Shown piece after piece: positions 1-9,600 of a DNA stretch of 64,000 nucleotides; position 1 is the stretch's first letter, and each line of letters starts with the position of its first letter. This stretch comes from Penicillus capitatus (Eukaryota; Chlorophyta). The notes under the pieces are model-generated. The model was not told the DNA's origin and searched no databases. It worked only from the letters and a program-made list of their open reading frames with translations. The position numbers and the translations under genes were made by a program. The stretch is taken from the NCBI GenBank assembly GCA_965649825.1, contig OZ287703.1, positions 1-64,000 on the forward strand, read 5' to 3'.

Positions 1-1698
1 CATCATGCCGCCGAGCAGGGACACATAGAGGTCGTTCAGGTGAGCATTGGACGAGTTTTCTGCGTCCACTAGACCGCTCGCTTCTAGGTTCTTCTGGAAG
101 CCGGGGCGAATGTTAACGTCAGAAACGAATTCGGACTGGGGCCGCTTCACTTAGCCGCCGAAGGAGGACATACAGATGTCGTCCAGGCGAGGACCGAACG
201 TTATAGTACGTCCACTCACTCAGTCGCGTTCAGGCTCTCCTGTCGGCCGGGGCGATTGTCGATGCTACTACCGGTCGAAGAATAACACCGCTTTACTTAG
301 CAGCCGCAAACGGACATCTGGAGATTGTTCAGGCGAGCTTTGGACGCGTTTTTACGTCCATTAGACGGTTCGCTTCTAGGTTCTTTTGGCAGCCGGGGCG
401 AAAATCGACGGTGACCGCCGGCATAAATACACACCGCTTCATTATGCCGCCGAACACGGAGACGTAGAGGTCGTCCGGGTGCTCACCTGAACGCCATTGT
501 GTGTCCACTAGTTCGCTCGCTTCTAGGCTCTTTTGGCAGCCGGGGCTAGTGTCGACGCCTTAAGCTTCCTTGTATTCACAGCCCTTCACTATGCCGCCAT
601 TGAAGGACACACAGAAGTCGTTCAGGTGAGCACCGAACGCCAATGTACGTTCAGTAGCTCCATCACGTCTAGGCTCTCTTGTCGGCCGGAGCGAGTGTCG
701 ACGCCGTAGACGACTACGACTCCACACCACTTCACTTGTCCGCCAAAAAAGGACACACAGAAGTCGTTCAGGTGAGCACCGAACGCCAATGTACGTCCAG
801 TAGCTCCATCACGTCTAGGCTCTCTTGTCGGCCGGAGCGAGTGTCGACGCCGTAGACGACTACGACTCCACACCACTTCACTTGTCCGCCAAAAAAGGAC
901 ACACAGAAGTCGTCCAGGTGAGCACCGAACGCCATTGTGCGTCCACTAGATCGCTCGCTTTTAGGCTCTCTTGTCGGCCGGATCAGACATCGACGCCTTA
1001 AACAGAAATGCATGCACACCGCTTCATTATGCCGCCGAACACGGATACATAGAGATCGTCCAGGTGAGCACCGAACGCCAATGTACGTCCAGTAGCTCCA
1101 TCGCGTCTAGGCTCTCTTGTCGGCTGGAGCGAGTGTCGACGCTGTAACTGGCGACGAAGAGACACCACTTCACTATGCCGCCGAAAAAGGACACACAGAA
1201 GTCGTTCAGGTGAGCATTGGATGCGTTTTCTGCGTCCACTAGACAGCTTGCTTCTAGGCTCTTCTAACAGCCGGGGCGAATATTGAAGCTGTGGGGCCTG
1301 AGGGAACCAGGCCACTTCACTTTGCAGCCCGTTTCGGACATCCGAAAATCGCTGAGGTGAACATTGGACGCCATTGTGTGCCCACTAGATCTATTGCTTT
1401 TAGGCTCTCGTGGCAGCGGGGGCGGCTGTCAACTCTCTAAGCACAGCCGGATATACGCCGCTTCATGTAGCATCGGCGTACGGAAACTTGGAAATCGCGA
1501 CAGTGAGTCGTCATGTTTCATTTTGGCACCTAAATCTCTTTTCAGGATCTCATCAACGCTGGGGCATCAAAGTCCATCGCCGCGAATCATGGAGAATTGG
1601 CTGTCGACCTCGTCTGCAACATGGCCGGCGGTCCTTACTCTCCCAGCCCATGTTCCGATGATACTCGCGCCAGCCTTATTGACCTGTTGAAGATCTGA
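1..1698 (+). CDS. ANK1: ankyrin-repeat array gene, 3' part
   Basis: Eleven complete or partial ankyrin repeats plus a C-terminal cap are encoded by separate exons; the 5' part lies outside the window. Exons I can place include 1-39 (partial), 88-186, 234-332, 380-478, 673-771 and 819-917, each 99 nt (33 residues) and phase 0, with hallmarks such as '[10 protein letters not shown]' and 'LLAAGA.VDA'. Introns are about 47 nt; those after 186 and 332 start with GC instead of GT (GCGAGG, GCGAGC) and end in AG. The last exon begins '[11 protein letters not shown]' and ends 'ASLIDLLKI' before TGA at 1696-1698. Ankyrin repeats mediate protein-protein binding; no catalytic domain is visible. The closest relative here is the gene at 55138-57614, whose repeats follow in the same order. 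No frame break was seen in the exons checked. The partner is unknown. Confidence 0.85.
626..917 (+). repeat. Near-identical tandem exon+intron modules in ANK1
   Basis: Two consecutive 146-bp units (626-771 and 772-917) each hold a 47-nt intron followed by a 99-nt ankyrin exon. They differ at only a couple of positions, in intron as well as exon. This shows that the array grows by copying the intron-exon module as one block. Confidence 0.85.
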
Positions 1699-1930
1699 TG
1701 CACCTTGGATTCAACCATCACTCAGATCTACAGTATCGTTCTTTTTTGAAAAGACTCAACAACGACACTCTGCATGGTACACTGCTTATTTGTCTGGGCA
1801 GAGTTAAAAAGTGTTAATGAAACTCCGCCATTCTGTTAGACATTGTCATATGCATAAACATTATTGAATCTGTTTTTTGTGCCAGTGGTAACAAACACAG
1901 TGGGTTATGCATCATTAACATTTTTCGACA

Positions 1931-2002
1931 GATCCTCCTTGTGTGAGGAGTCTGGGTGCATCCGCACCTAAGGGAACGCACTGTGCCATTCACTAGCGTT
2001 CC
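1931..2002 (+). ncRNA. Conserved structured ANK 3' element (copy 1)
   Basis: This block starts about 235 nt after the ANK1 stop. It contains a small stem near 'CTCC...GGAG', a stem GGTGC-N4-GCACC, and a stem GGAACGC (1973-1979) pairing with GCGTTCC (1996-2002). The same block is found on the ANK strand at a similar distance behind all six ANK genes. Whether it is a 3' UTR element, a processing signal or a separate small RNA is unknown. Confidence 0.6.
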
Positions 2003-2554
2003 TCTTTCATTTATAAGTCTTAATGGGGTGGCAGATTTCTGGAAGAAGTTCAGTCTTTCGGGTTGTGCGAATCTGGACGGTATTGAAATCAACAAAGGGG
2101 GTTATTCAATCTCTCCGACCATCGCGCTTCGCGAGTTCTCTCTTCGATTGCTCTACCGACACTGTTTGCGTTGACGTGCCATAGACTAACGCACGTGGCA
2201 TCCCTCGTCTGTGGTTCAGTCTTCTCGCGTCCGAGCGCTGCCGGCTATTGCCAAGACGACGAGGCCTTCATCGATGGCTACGATCCTCTTTAGAAGGCCT
2301 GGCAAACGAGTGACTGTCACGCACGTGGTGTTTGTGCTCTCTGACAATCCGCATCGAGTGCTCTTCTCGGATGACACTGCCGCAAGAGCGATCATTCATC
2401 CGTTCGTCAAACCACAGTTGCGACGTGTTTTGAAAACAAAAGCATAACGATGTATTTCCACATCTCCGGCGCCAGAAAGTTGTGACAAGTCGACCACGTG
2501 AGTCCGCAACTTCGCTTGTAAACCTGCAAGACCTCTGTTGTGTCATTGGGTCGA

Positions 2555-2607
2555 ATGGAGTTCCCGTATTCCGTCGTCTACGATTTTAGAGGAAAACATG
2601 CAATACG
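2555..2607 (+). other. Conserved exon-like segment starting ATG and ending at a GT donor (copy 1 of 3)
   Basis: Starting at ATG 2555, the frame reads MEFPYSVVYDFRGKHAI and runs to a donor (CG|GTAAGC). The equivalent segments at 19679-19731 (-) and 54222-54274 (-) keep the frame, the length (53 nt) and a donor; the last has V to I and the donor changed to CA|GTGAGA. The pattern P-Y-x7-G-K-x2-R loosely recalls the N-terminus of polyprenyl synthases, but no intact downstream exons were found. It may be a relic or a tiny gene. Confidence 0.3.
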
Positions 2608-3461
2608 GTAAGCGTTCCGCCGTTTCTCGCTACGCTATACTTCCGCTTTATAGAGCAAATTTCATGATTTCAAACAGAGCGCAAATCACAAAACAACATT
2701 TGCTGTCGTCTCGACTGAGTGTTGCTATGTAAAGAGGTTTTATCACAATCCCTCAATGCAATCTGTTACCAAAGGTATACAGCGCAAGTGAAGGAACATT
2801 CAGCTTCACCGACGTTTCGTTACCTTGACTCTCAAAACGTGATGTCGTCACTCAAGAGCGAATCTCGAGAAACTTGAACATACACGACGCGCTTCGTGAT
2901 CGTCAGTTTTCGAAGAAGTAAATCCATGTCGCTTGGTATAGACTACTGTCGAGTTGGAATCGCCGACATTGGAGTGCTCGGCGTGCAAGGTCGAAGTAGT
3001 CTGTTGCTGCAAGCTTCGACGACTGGCCACGTCTGAACCTCAACGAGCAGAACGCAGAGTGCTTCCTCGTTATCGAGGACGACGATCGAAGTGTTGGTTA
3101 GGAACGTCTCGTCGAGCAGTGGAGTGAGCGACACATGCACGCGTCCACATCTCCACAATCCTGTATCGTCAACGGATTGCGTGTACCTCACTGGATCCGC
3201 CTTTTTCGGGTGTCATTGTATTCAGGTTTGCAGTGTTCTTTCACATGATTGATTCGTCGATGGCCGATGGAGTCAATCAACCTTCCTCGCGCATCGCAGC
3301 GGTGACGTGAATGGATCGACGAGAATTTGTGAAGACATCATTACTCATGAACACCTCTGATTTGCATTATGACCGACAGCATATTGGTAATGTTAGGACA
3401 AGAGAGTTATAAAGGGTTAAGAATTTAGTTGCCTTAGAGAGTAGAAGCAAATAGTTGTCGT

Positions 3462-3495
3462 CCAGAAGATCTTATGGGGCAGCTCAGATGTGCCT
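3462..3495 (-). promoter_or_regulatory. Conserved FBL 3' element (copy in FBL1)
   Basis: On the minus strand the core reads AGGCACATCTGAGCTGCCCC, about 145 nt after the FBL1 stop. Similar blocks follow the FBL genes ending at 18626, 27211 and 53187 at about 130-155 nt. A role in 3'-end formation is an inference. Confidence 0.45.
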
Positions 3496-4332
3496 AATGA
3501 ATGATCTTCGATGCTGTCATATCGTTTGTCGATTGCTCTTGTCTGTGTCGCGTTCGGCAGGAAAACTGGTAAGACAATCTCGCATCGTCTAGAACACATC
3601 GGTCATGGAGGTGCGACAACTGAAAAGCTAGCACCTCGTTCAAAATTCCAAGGTCTCCCCGAAAAACGACATTTTGCGAAGGCAGGGAAGGGTCTTCCAC
3701 ATTGCTCTGCAGATATTGGCATCAGTGCTACTGAGAGGGAAATCCAGTTCCCTGAGCTTTGGCAAGTACAACTGCGGGAATTCGTCATTGCGGATAGAGG
3801 TCAACGCAAGACAGGAAATCTTCAGCTCGATCAGTTCAGTGAGATTGCTCAAATGGAGACATAGCGCGTAGGGGTCAACAGATGCTGTGTGGCCACCGAA
3901 AACGAGGGACGTCAGCTGAGTCAGCATACCCACAGCATCGAGAAATAAGTCATCGACGGCCACAGGCCGTATCGACAGATGCTTCAGTTTCGCTAGTTTT
4001 CCAGAAAACTGAGATGGTGTCACATCGTCACTGTGAAAAAGATGCAGCTCTTTGAGACAATCCCTGATCACCAGCGACGTCAGATTTGTCATAGACATTA
4101 GAGTCTCGACGAAATCCGCCGGTGGACTGTAAAGAAACCAGAAATCAAGGGACCGAAGTCCCGTCGGAAAGCTTCGGCCGATTGGATAATGCACCATACT
4201 GAACTCCGTGAGATGCTTCAGGGATTTAAGGTGTCGTTCATCGACTGGTGGAATGAACCACATACCACTTCCAGAAAGAGTGAGGGATCCGAGTCCAGTG
4301 AGTGGGGACGCGGACGCGGCTATAGCCTCAAG

Positions 4333-4337
4333 AAATC
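4333..4337. other. Target-site duplication AAATC, left copy
   Basis: AAATC directly before the left LTR is repeated directly after the right LTR at 9601-9605. This 5-bp duplication proves integration of the whole 4338-9600 unit into FBL1. Confidence 0.95.
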
Positions 4338-4673
4338 TGTAGAGGTTAGCTATGCGAATCGACAGAGATGACCCTCGCGACAGTTGCGCGCGACAATAAC
4401 CACCCTGGCGCCTCTGAGCCAAGGAGAGCGACGGATCGTGAACCTCCGTGCAACTTCCTAATAACAGTAGGGGTATGGTTATCGAACTCGAACACAAGTT
4501 CGCAACAGTTAGAACATAAGGTTAGGAATCCTTAACCGACGGGGTATTTAAGGTTGACATTCGCCCTTGTAATCATTCCTGTTCGTACCTCGGCAAATCT
4601 GATTGCTTTCCGTCGTATCGGCGCGCTAAGGGTCGGCTCTTAGTAAAACACATTGCCTACATCGATCCCAACA
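4338..4673 (+). repeat. 5' LTR of the intact element (336 bp)
   Basis: It begins TGTAGAGG and ends CCCAACA. It matches 9265-9600 base for base as far as I can follow by eye. A TATA-like 'GGTATTTAAGG' in its second half may be the core promoter. Confidence 0.95.
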
Positions 4674-4676
4674 GTT

Positions 4677-4694
4677 TGGCGGACCTCCGGCGCA
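4677..4694 (+). other. Candidate primer binding site
   Basis: TGGCGGACCTCCGGCGCA begins three bases after the 5' LTR. It has the TGG expected opposite a tRNA 3' CCA end. The tRNA species was not identified. It differs from the TGGTTTCGGAGC site of the other elements in this window. Confidence 0.5.
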
Positions 4695-4727
4695 CGGCGA
4701 GCATCTTGTCTTTCGCCTGACGAAGCT

Positions 4728-7700
4728 ATGCAAGCGAAGCCAGTTCCTTACCCGCGCTACGACGGGCGCAGTGACCCCCGACGATGGATTAATAAAATGA
4801 ACACGCTGTTCCGCCTACATCAAGTGGACGACCTCCCAGGGACGCGAGCGGAAATCGCCGTCACCTTACTGGATGGGCCAGCAGCTGACTGGGCTGAGCT
4901 CCGCTTTGACGCAGTCGCGAACTTGCCAATGCCATGGGCTTCGTGGAGTCGAGCGCTGACCGAGCGGTTCGTGCGCGAGCTTGACCCGGAACGCGCGAAA
5001 GAACAAATCCGCCATATCTTCCAAAAGCGCGGGGAACCGCTGGTGGCTTACGCCGAGCGTTTCATGCTTATGTGTTCCAGGGCCCGTCCTGCCGTGAATC
5101 ATGACAAATACTACAAGTACTGGTTAAGGGGCTTGCGCGATGAACGCGCGGCAGAGTACGCCTTTACTCGAATCGCGGCGACCAAGTTAGCCGTGACATT
5201 CGACTACGCTTTCCGCCAGGCCAAAAACGCAACCGAAGCACGGAAGAACGCTCGCGGATTTGAGGAAACCGACGAAGAAGAAGAGGACGAACTAGGACTC
5301 GAAGAGAAAACCCTAGCCACAGAGCTCCGGCCCACAAGGAAAGGAGCCCGTCGGCTTGAGAACCCGGACCGGAAAGTAACAACCGCCAAGGAAGACCCGG
5401 CGGTAGATGACTCCGAAGACGAAGAACTCCGTCAACTCATCTCCGGACTGACAGGCCTGCTTGCGAAGAGGCAGGAAAAGCGACGCGCAAGACGCGCAGA
5501 AGGCAACGCGTCTCGCTTCGTTGAGTCTATGTCCGAGGGTGAAGACGACGTGGAGGCTGAAGCAACCGCCAGAATGGCGGATGAAGATGAGCAGCAACCC
5601 AGCAAGCGACGCCGAGGCGCGGCTGGAAAGAAAGCGCGGAAACCGCGTAAGAAGCCCGAGCTCGACCGTGAATGGGCGGATTACGCTGCTCAAGCATGGG
5701 CCATCCCGCTGCGTTTCCTGAAAGGACGCAGCAAACGTGAAGTCTACTCCCAAGTGATACTGGCGCTGAGAGACGCGTTCGGTTTCACTCCAAAGCCTAA
5801 AAAGAAGAAGGGCGAAGATGAGCCTTCTGCCTCAGCACCACCGCAGCAGACCGACGTATATATGGAACCGGCAGCGCAACAACCGCAAGGACCGCAGCCG
5901 TACCAAGCCACCCTCGCGCAGAAACAAGGCGGCAGGGACTGGCTCGAGCGATGCAAGGTATTCGTCGCAGGGCAGTTCGTGCCCAAGGTGATTGTAGACC
6001 CTGGCTCCTCGAACTCCATAATGGATGCGGAGTTCGCCCGTCAATTCCGCATCAAGCACACTATGCCCAGCCGAGGAACGTTACTGCTTGCGGATGGTTC
6101 TGTCCAGAAGCCGCTAGGACGCACTGACGAAGTTCGCGTCGAAGTGGGCGGTGTTTGGATACAGCAAGCGTTCAGTGTCCTGCCGACGAAGAATTCATAT
6201 GACATTCTTCTCGGTACGGACTGGCTGCGCACCGTCCGCAGCCGAGCCGACTTCGAAGAAGGAACATATACCTTCGGAGTGAAGAAGCGCATTACGGTCG
6301 TGCCGAAGTGGCGCAAACTGTTTTTCGCGAAAAAGCAACCCGCAGCTGTTGAAGACGATACCTCCGATGCCAGCAGCGAATCCGATATGGCCGCTGCACT
6401 GGAGGAGTTGATCGAGCAAATGCAAGCCCTCGCCAGCGATAGCGAGAGTGAGGACGAGGACGAATGCTTCCTTGCACTGAGTGACCAGGTGCTTGGCGAA
6501 TTGCACGTCAACCCGAAATTGAAGCCTGAGGTGCTTTCGGATATCCGCTCTCTCGTCAGTGAATACGTAGACTGCTTTGCACTAACCTTTCAAGACATGG
6601 TCAGGACGCCTTTAATGCAATTCGAGATCGAGTTGCGTCAAGGAGAAGTCGCGAAGCGCTGTGGCCGGACCCGACGCCTGGCGCCAAAAGAAACTGAGTT
6701 CGTCAAGGCACAAATCGACGAGCTGCTTGAAGCCAAGCTAATCATTCCGTGGGAAGAGGCCGCGAAAAAATACGGCTGCCCAAAACGCAAGAATCGTTGG
6801 CTGTCGCCAATAACAATCGCACCAAAGAAGGATGGTTCGTTTCGTTTCTGCTGTGCGTACCAAAGGCTGAACGACGCGACCATCCCAGATAAATTCGTTC
6901 TACCTCGAGCAGACGACTTGCTCGATCGCGTGATGGGTCACGCGTGCTACTCAGCCCTCGATGGATTCAGTGGGTATTACTCCCTTGGGCTGCATCCCGA
7001 GTCCGTATTGAAGACGGCGTTTGCGACGAGCTTTGGAGTCTTCTGTTGGCTCGTCCTACCTTTCGGGGTAACGAATGGTCCCGCTGCCTACTCGCGTTTG
7101 GTCGAGCAGGTCTATGGCGGACTGGACCGAGTCGGCGTCTTCATTGACGACGTCTGCTGCGCACACCAAAGCGAAGCAGGTATCGTGGAAGACTTGCGAC
7201 GTGTGTTCGCGCGTTGTCGCGACGGAGGACTCCGGTTGAAGCCGAAGAAGTGCTTCGTGGGGTATCGCGAAGTCGATTTCCTTGGCCACCGGCTGTGCCC
7301 CGAGGGGATGAGAATGGATGAAGCCAAAGTCGAGAAGATCTCGAGGATGCCCTCGCCGACGGACAGAAAACAATTGCAATCTCTTTACGGCATGTTCTCT
7401 TATTATCGCCGATTCCTGAAGAACTTCGCGGGCGTAAGTGCGCCGATGTCGAGCCTCCTTTCGACACGACGAGACTTCTTGTGGACTCCCGAAGTCCAGA
7501 AGGCACTGGAGGAGTTGAAGAAGCTCCTTGTTGACGGAGCCGTGTTAACGGCAGTCAACGAAGACCTGCCCTTTCTCGTCGACACGGATGCCAGCGCCTA
7601 CGGAATCGGGGCCGTCTTGTCACAAGAGCAAGACGGCGAAGAGCGTCCGATCTACTTCTACTCGAGGCTCCTTAAAGATGCTGAGACACGATACTCAGCC

Positions 7701-9158
7701 ACCGAGCGAGAAGGGTTGGCATTGGTCGCCGGACTCGAGAAATTCCGCGTCTATGTCTTAGGACGCAAAGTGGTCGCTCGAACCGACCATGCAGCATTAT
7801 CACATATGCTGCGCAAAACAGACCTGACGGGTCGTATTGCCCGTTGGAAGCTCATCTTGTCAGAGTACGATGTCCATTACGTGACAAGGCCCGGAGAAAG
7901 ACACCGCAACGCTGATGGACTGAGTCGCCTGGTCGACGAAGACTCGGAACCTCGACCAGTTAATAAAGAAGAGGAATGCGATGAATGTCCAGCGCTCGTA
8001 GCCGAAGACGTTGCTGCCGCTTTCCAAGCCTGCCGCGAATACGCGGAAATCCTCCCCTTGGTCAACGAACAGGACAGTCGATTTCGATGGGGTGAGCGCA
8101 ATCTTTTCTTGGAAGACTTAGATGGACGGCGCAAGATTTGTCTGCTGCCGAACCAAGTCCGCGCAGTCGTCAGTGATGAACACTGCGTCGGGCACTTCTC
8201 CGCCGAAATAACCTTACAACGAGTGAGACAGCGATACTGGTTCGCGAAGATGCGCAAGCAAGTACAGGACATCGTGAAGACTTGCCAGACCTGTCAGATG
8301 TTTGGCTCAAGACCCCCGATTCGGAGCACCCTCCCCATAGCTGTAGAAGAACCATGGGAGCTGGTTGAGCTGGATACGGTCGTCGGGCTGCCGACGACAC
8401 CTCGGAAGGCTGTTGGATTCGTGACAGCGATCGACTGCTTCACAGGCTACGCGATAACAGATGCGTTGACGTCCCTGGGAGCTGCGAAGACCCTCAAGTT
8501 CCTTGTTAATAAAATTATTTACGCTTGGGGCGTGCCGCAGAAGATCCTGACGGACAACGGGACAGAGTTTCGAGGCGTTTTCAGCGAGACAGTGAAGAAC
8601 CTGAAGATCGAGCATAAATGGTCTACACCACGTTACCCGCGCAGCCATGGCAAGGTCGAGAACGTGCAGCGCCTCCTACTCGACCGCCTGAGGAAGTGTC
8701 CGAACCCGCGAAGCTGGGATGAAAACCTTCCGGCCGCGACCTTCGCCGTGAACGCGCGTCGAGGCAAGTTCCTGTCACCACTCGAACTTCTTACAGGGGT
8801 CATCCCGAAAAGCCGCACAGAAGTGGATCTGTTGTCCGGCGAACCTAGAGGTAGTGCAGAGCCGCTACAATCCGCCCTCGCCGATCGTCTGACAAACATG
8901 GCGCTCTGCCGCGAGCAGTTTCGTGACTCGTCTAAGAAGAGCCGCGAGTCCTGGACCAAGGAGGCCGGGGCGCAGCGTGTTGATCCCGGAACGGAGGTCC
9001 GTGTCTATCGACTTGAAAACCACGGAAAACTCGAGGCGACGTTCGAGAAGGGTGTCGTAACGTGGTGGGGAAATCAAGGAGCTTGCAAGGTGTTAGTGGG
9101 TGACCGTGTGAAGAGAATGCCGCAGTTCTGTGTGAAGCCGTGGGTCGCGCCTCAATAA
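4728..9158 (+). CDS. Single-frame Gag-Pol polyprotein of the intact retrotransposon
   Basis: The frame is open further upstream, but the first ATG is at 4728, giving 1476 residues. Domains in order: Gag (about 1-230); an acidic then Lys/Arg-rich stretch; a protease with the motif DPGSSNS near residue 424; reverse transcriptase with FIDD near 805; RNase H (VDTDASAYG near 950, TDHAAL near 1019); an HHCC zinc-binding integrase N-terminus (about 1150-1190, ending CQTC); and an integrase core with Asp near 1215, TDNGTEF near 1276 and Glu near 1311. No CCHC zinc knuckle is visible; the basic stretch (KRRRGAAGKKARK) may bind RNA instead. FIDD replaces the common Y.DD. No frameshift or stop codon separates gag from pol, unlike the element at 61005. 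Confidence 0.95.
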   Translation: MQAKPVPYPRYDGRSDPRRWINKMNTLFRLHQVDDLPGTRAEIAVTLLDGPAADWAELRFDAVANLPMPWASWSRALTERFVRELDPERAKEQIRHIFQKRGEPLVAYAERFMLMCSRARPAVNHDKYYKYWLRGLRDERAAEYAFTRIAATKLAVTFDYAFRQAKNATEARKNARGFEETDEEEEDELGLEEKTLATELRPTRKGARRLENPDRKVTTAKEDPAVDDSEDEELRQLISGLTGLLAKRQEKRRARRAEGNASRFVESMSEGEDDVEAEATARMADEDEQQPSKRRRGAAGKKARKPRKKPELDREWADYAAQAWAIPLRFLKGRSKREVYSQVILALRDAFGFTPKPKKKKGEDEPSASAPPQQTDVYMEPAAQQPQGPQPYQATLAQKQGGRDWLERCKVFVAGQFVPKVIVDPGSSNSIMDAEFARQFRIKHTMPSRGTLLLADGSVQKPLGRTDEVRVEVGGVWIQQAFSVLPTKNSYDILLGTDWLRTVRSRADFEEGTYTFGVKKRITVVPKWRKLFFAKKQPAAVEDDTSDASSESDMAAALEELIEQMQALASDSESEDEDECFLALSDQVLGELHVNPKLKPEVLSDIRSLVSEYVDCFALTFQDMVRTPLMQFEIELRQGEVAKRCGRTRRLAPKETEFVKAQIDELLEAKLIIPWEEAAKKYGCPKRKNRWLSPITIAPKKDGSFRFCCAYQRLNDATIPDKFVLPRADDLLDRVMGHACYSALDGFSGYYSLGLHPESVLKTAFATSFGVFCWLVLPFGVTNGPAAYSRLVEQVYGGLDRVGVFIDDVCCAHQSEAGIVEDLRRVFARCRDGGLRLKPKKCFVGYREVDFLGHRLCPEGMRMDEAKVEKISRMPSPTDRKQLQSLYGMFSYYRRFLKNFAGVSAPMSSLLSTRRDFLWTPEVQKALEELKKLLVDGAVLTAVNEDLPFLVDTDASAYGIGAVLSQEQDGEERPIYFYSRLLKDAETRYSATEREGLALVAGLEKFRVYVLGRKVVARTDHAALSHMLRKTDLTGRIARWKLILSEYDVHYVTRPGERHRNADGLSRLVDEDSEPRPVNKEEECDECPALVAEDVAAAFQACREYAEILPLVNEQDSRFRWGERNLFLEDLDGRRKICLLPNQVRAVVSDEHCVGHFSAEITLQRVRQRYWFAKMRKQVQDIVKTCQTCQMFGSRPPIRSTLPIAVEEPWELVELDTVVGLPTTPRKAVGFVTAIDCFTGYAITDALTSLGAAKTLKFLVNKIIYAWGVPQKILTDNGTEFRGVFSETVKNLKIEHKWSTPRYPRSHGKVENVQRLLLDRLRKCPNPRSWDENLPAATFAVNARRGKFLSPLELLTGVIPKSRTEVDLLSGEPRGSAEPLQSALADRLTNMALCREQFRDSSKKSRESWTKEAGAQRVDPGTEVRVYRLENHGKLEATFEKGVVTWWGNQGACKVLVGDRVKRMPQFCVKPWVAPQ

Positions 9159-9248
9159 AGTTTCTAGATGCCCATTGGTTCTACCTTTTCCATGAAAACT
9201 GTGCTTTTCTTTTCACTGTATCACTTAAACGTCGGGACGTGACGTATT

Positions 9249-9264
9249 AAGTGAGGAGGAGTAC
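9249..9264 (+). other. Polypurine tract of the intact element
   Basis: AAGTGAGGAGGAGTAC lies directly before the 3' LTR, the expected place for plus-strand priming. The 9159-9248 stretch between the stop codon and this tract holds no other feature. Confidence 0.7.
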
Positions 9265-9600
9265 TGTAGAGGTTAGCTATGCGAATCGACAGAGATGACC
9301 CTCGCGACAGTTGCGCGCGACAATAACCACCCTGGCGCCTCTGAGCCAAGGAGAGCGACGGATCGTGAACCTCCGTGCAACTTCCTAATAACAGTAGGGG
9401 TATGGTTATCGAACTCGAACACAAGTTCGCAACAGTTAGAACATAAGGTTAGGAATCCTTAACCGACGGGGTATTTAAGGTTGACATTCGCCCTTGTAAT
9501 CATTCCTGTTCGTACCTCGGCAAATCTGATTGCTTTCCGTCGTATCGGCGCGCTAAGGGTCGGCTCTTAGTAAAACACATTGCCTACATCGATCCCAACA
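9265..9600 (+). repeat. 3' LTR of the intact element (336 bp)
   Basis: Same length and apparently the same sequence as 4338-4673. It is followed directly by the right TSD copy AAATC (9601-9605). Confidence 0.95.

Larger units (their letters stand above)
1699..3639. other. Tail-to-tail spacer between ANK1 and FBL1 (copy 1 of 3)
   Basis: This stretch separates the 3' ends of the convergent ANK1 and FBL1 genes. It is homologous, in inverted orientation, to 18627-20576 and 53188-55137, which also separate convergent FBL and ANK genes. Both strands contain short open frames, but no frame stays open in all three copies, so I do not call a full gene. It holds the conserved ANK 3' element (1931-2002), a conserved exon-like piece (2555-2607) and the FBL 3' element (3462-3495). 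Confidence 0.75.
4338..9600 (+). mobile_element. Intact Ty3/gypsy-type LTR retrotransposon
   Basis: The 5263-bp element has 336-bp direct LTRs that appear identical, TG...CA termini and a 5-bp TSD. It carries one uninterrupted gag-pol frame in the order protease, reverse transcriptase, RNase H, integrase, which defines the Ty3/gypsy (Metaviridae) arrangement. Identical LTRs and an open frame indicate a recent insertion. It is inserted antisense to FBL1. Confidence 0.95.

Noticed and set aside
1-1400. Regular approximately 146-bp direct repeats that could suggest a CRISPR or satellite array
   Set aside because: Each unit encodes one ankyrin repeat flanked by splice signals, and spacing is set by exon plus intron length, not by repeat and spacer.
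2211-2447. 78-codon frame conserved in the 19841-20200 region
   Set aside because: The third copy (about 54380-54620) does not keep this frame, and the opposite strand is equally open, so coding status is not supported.
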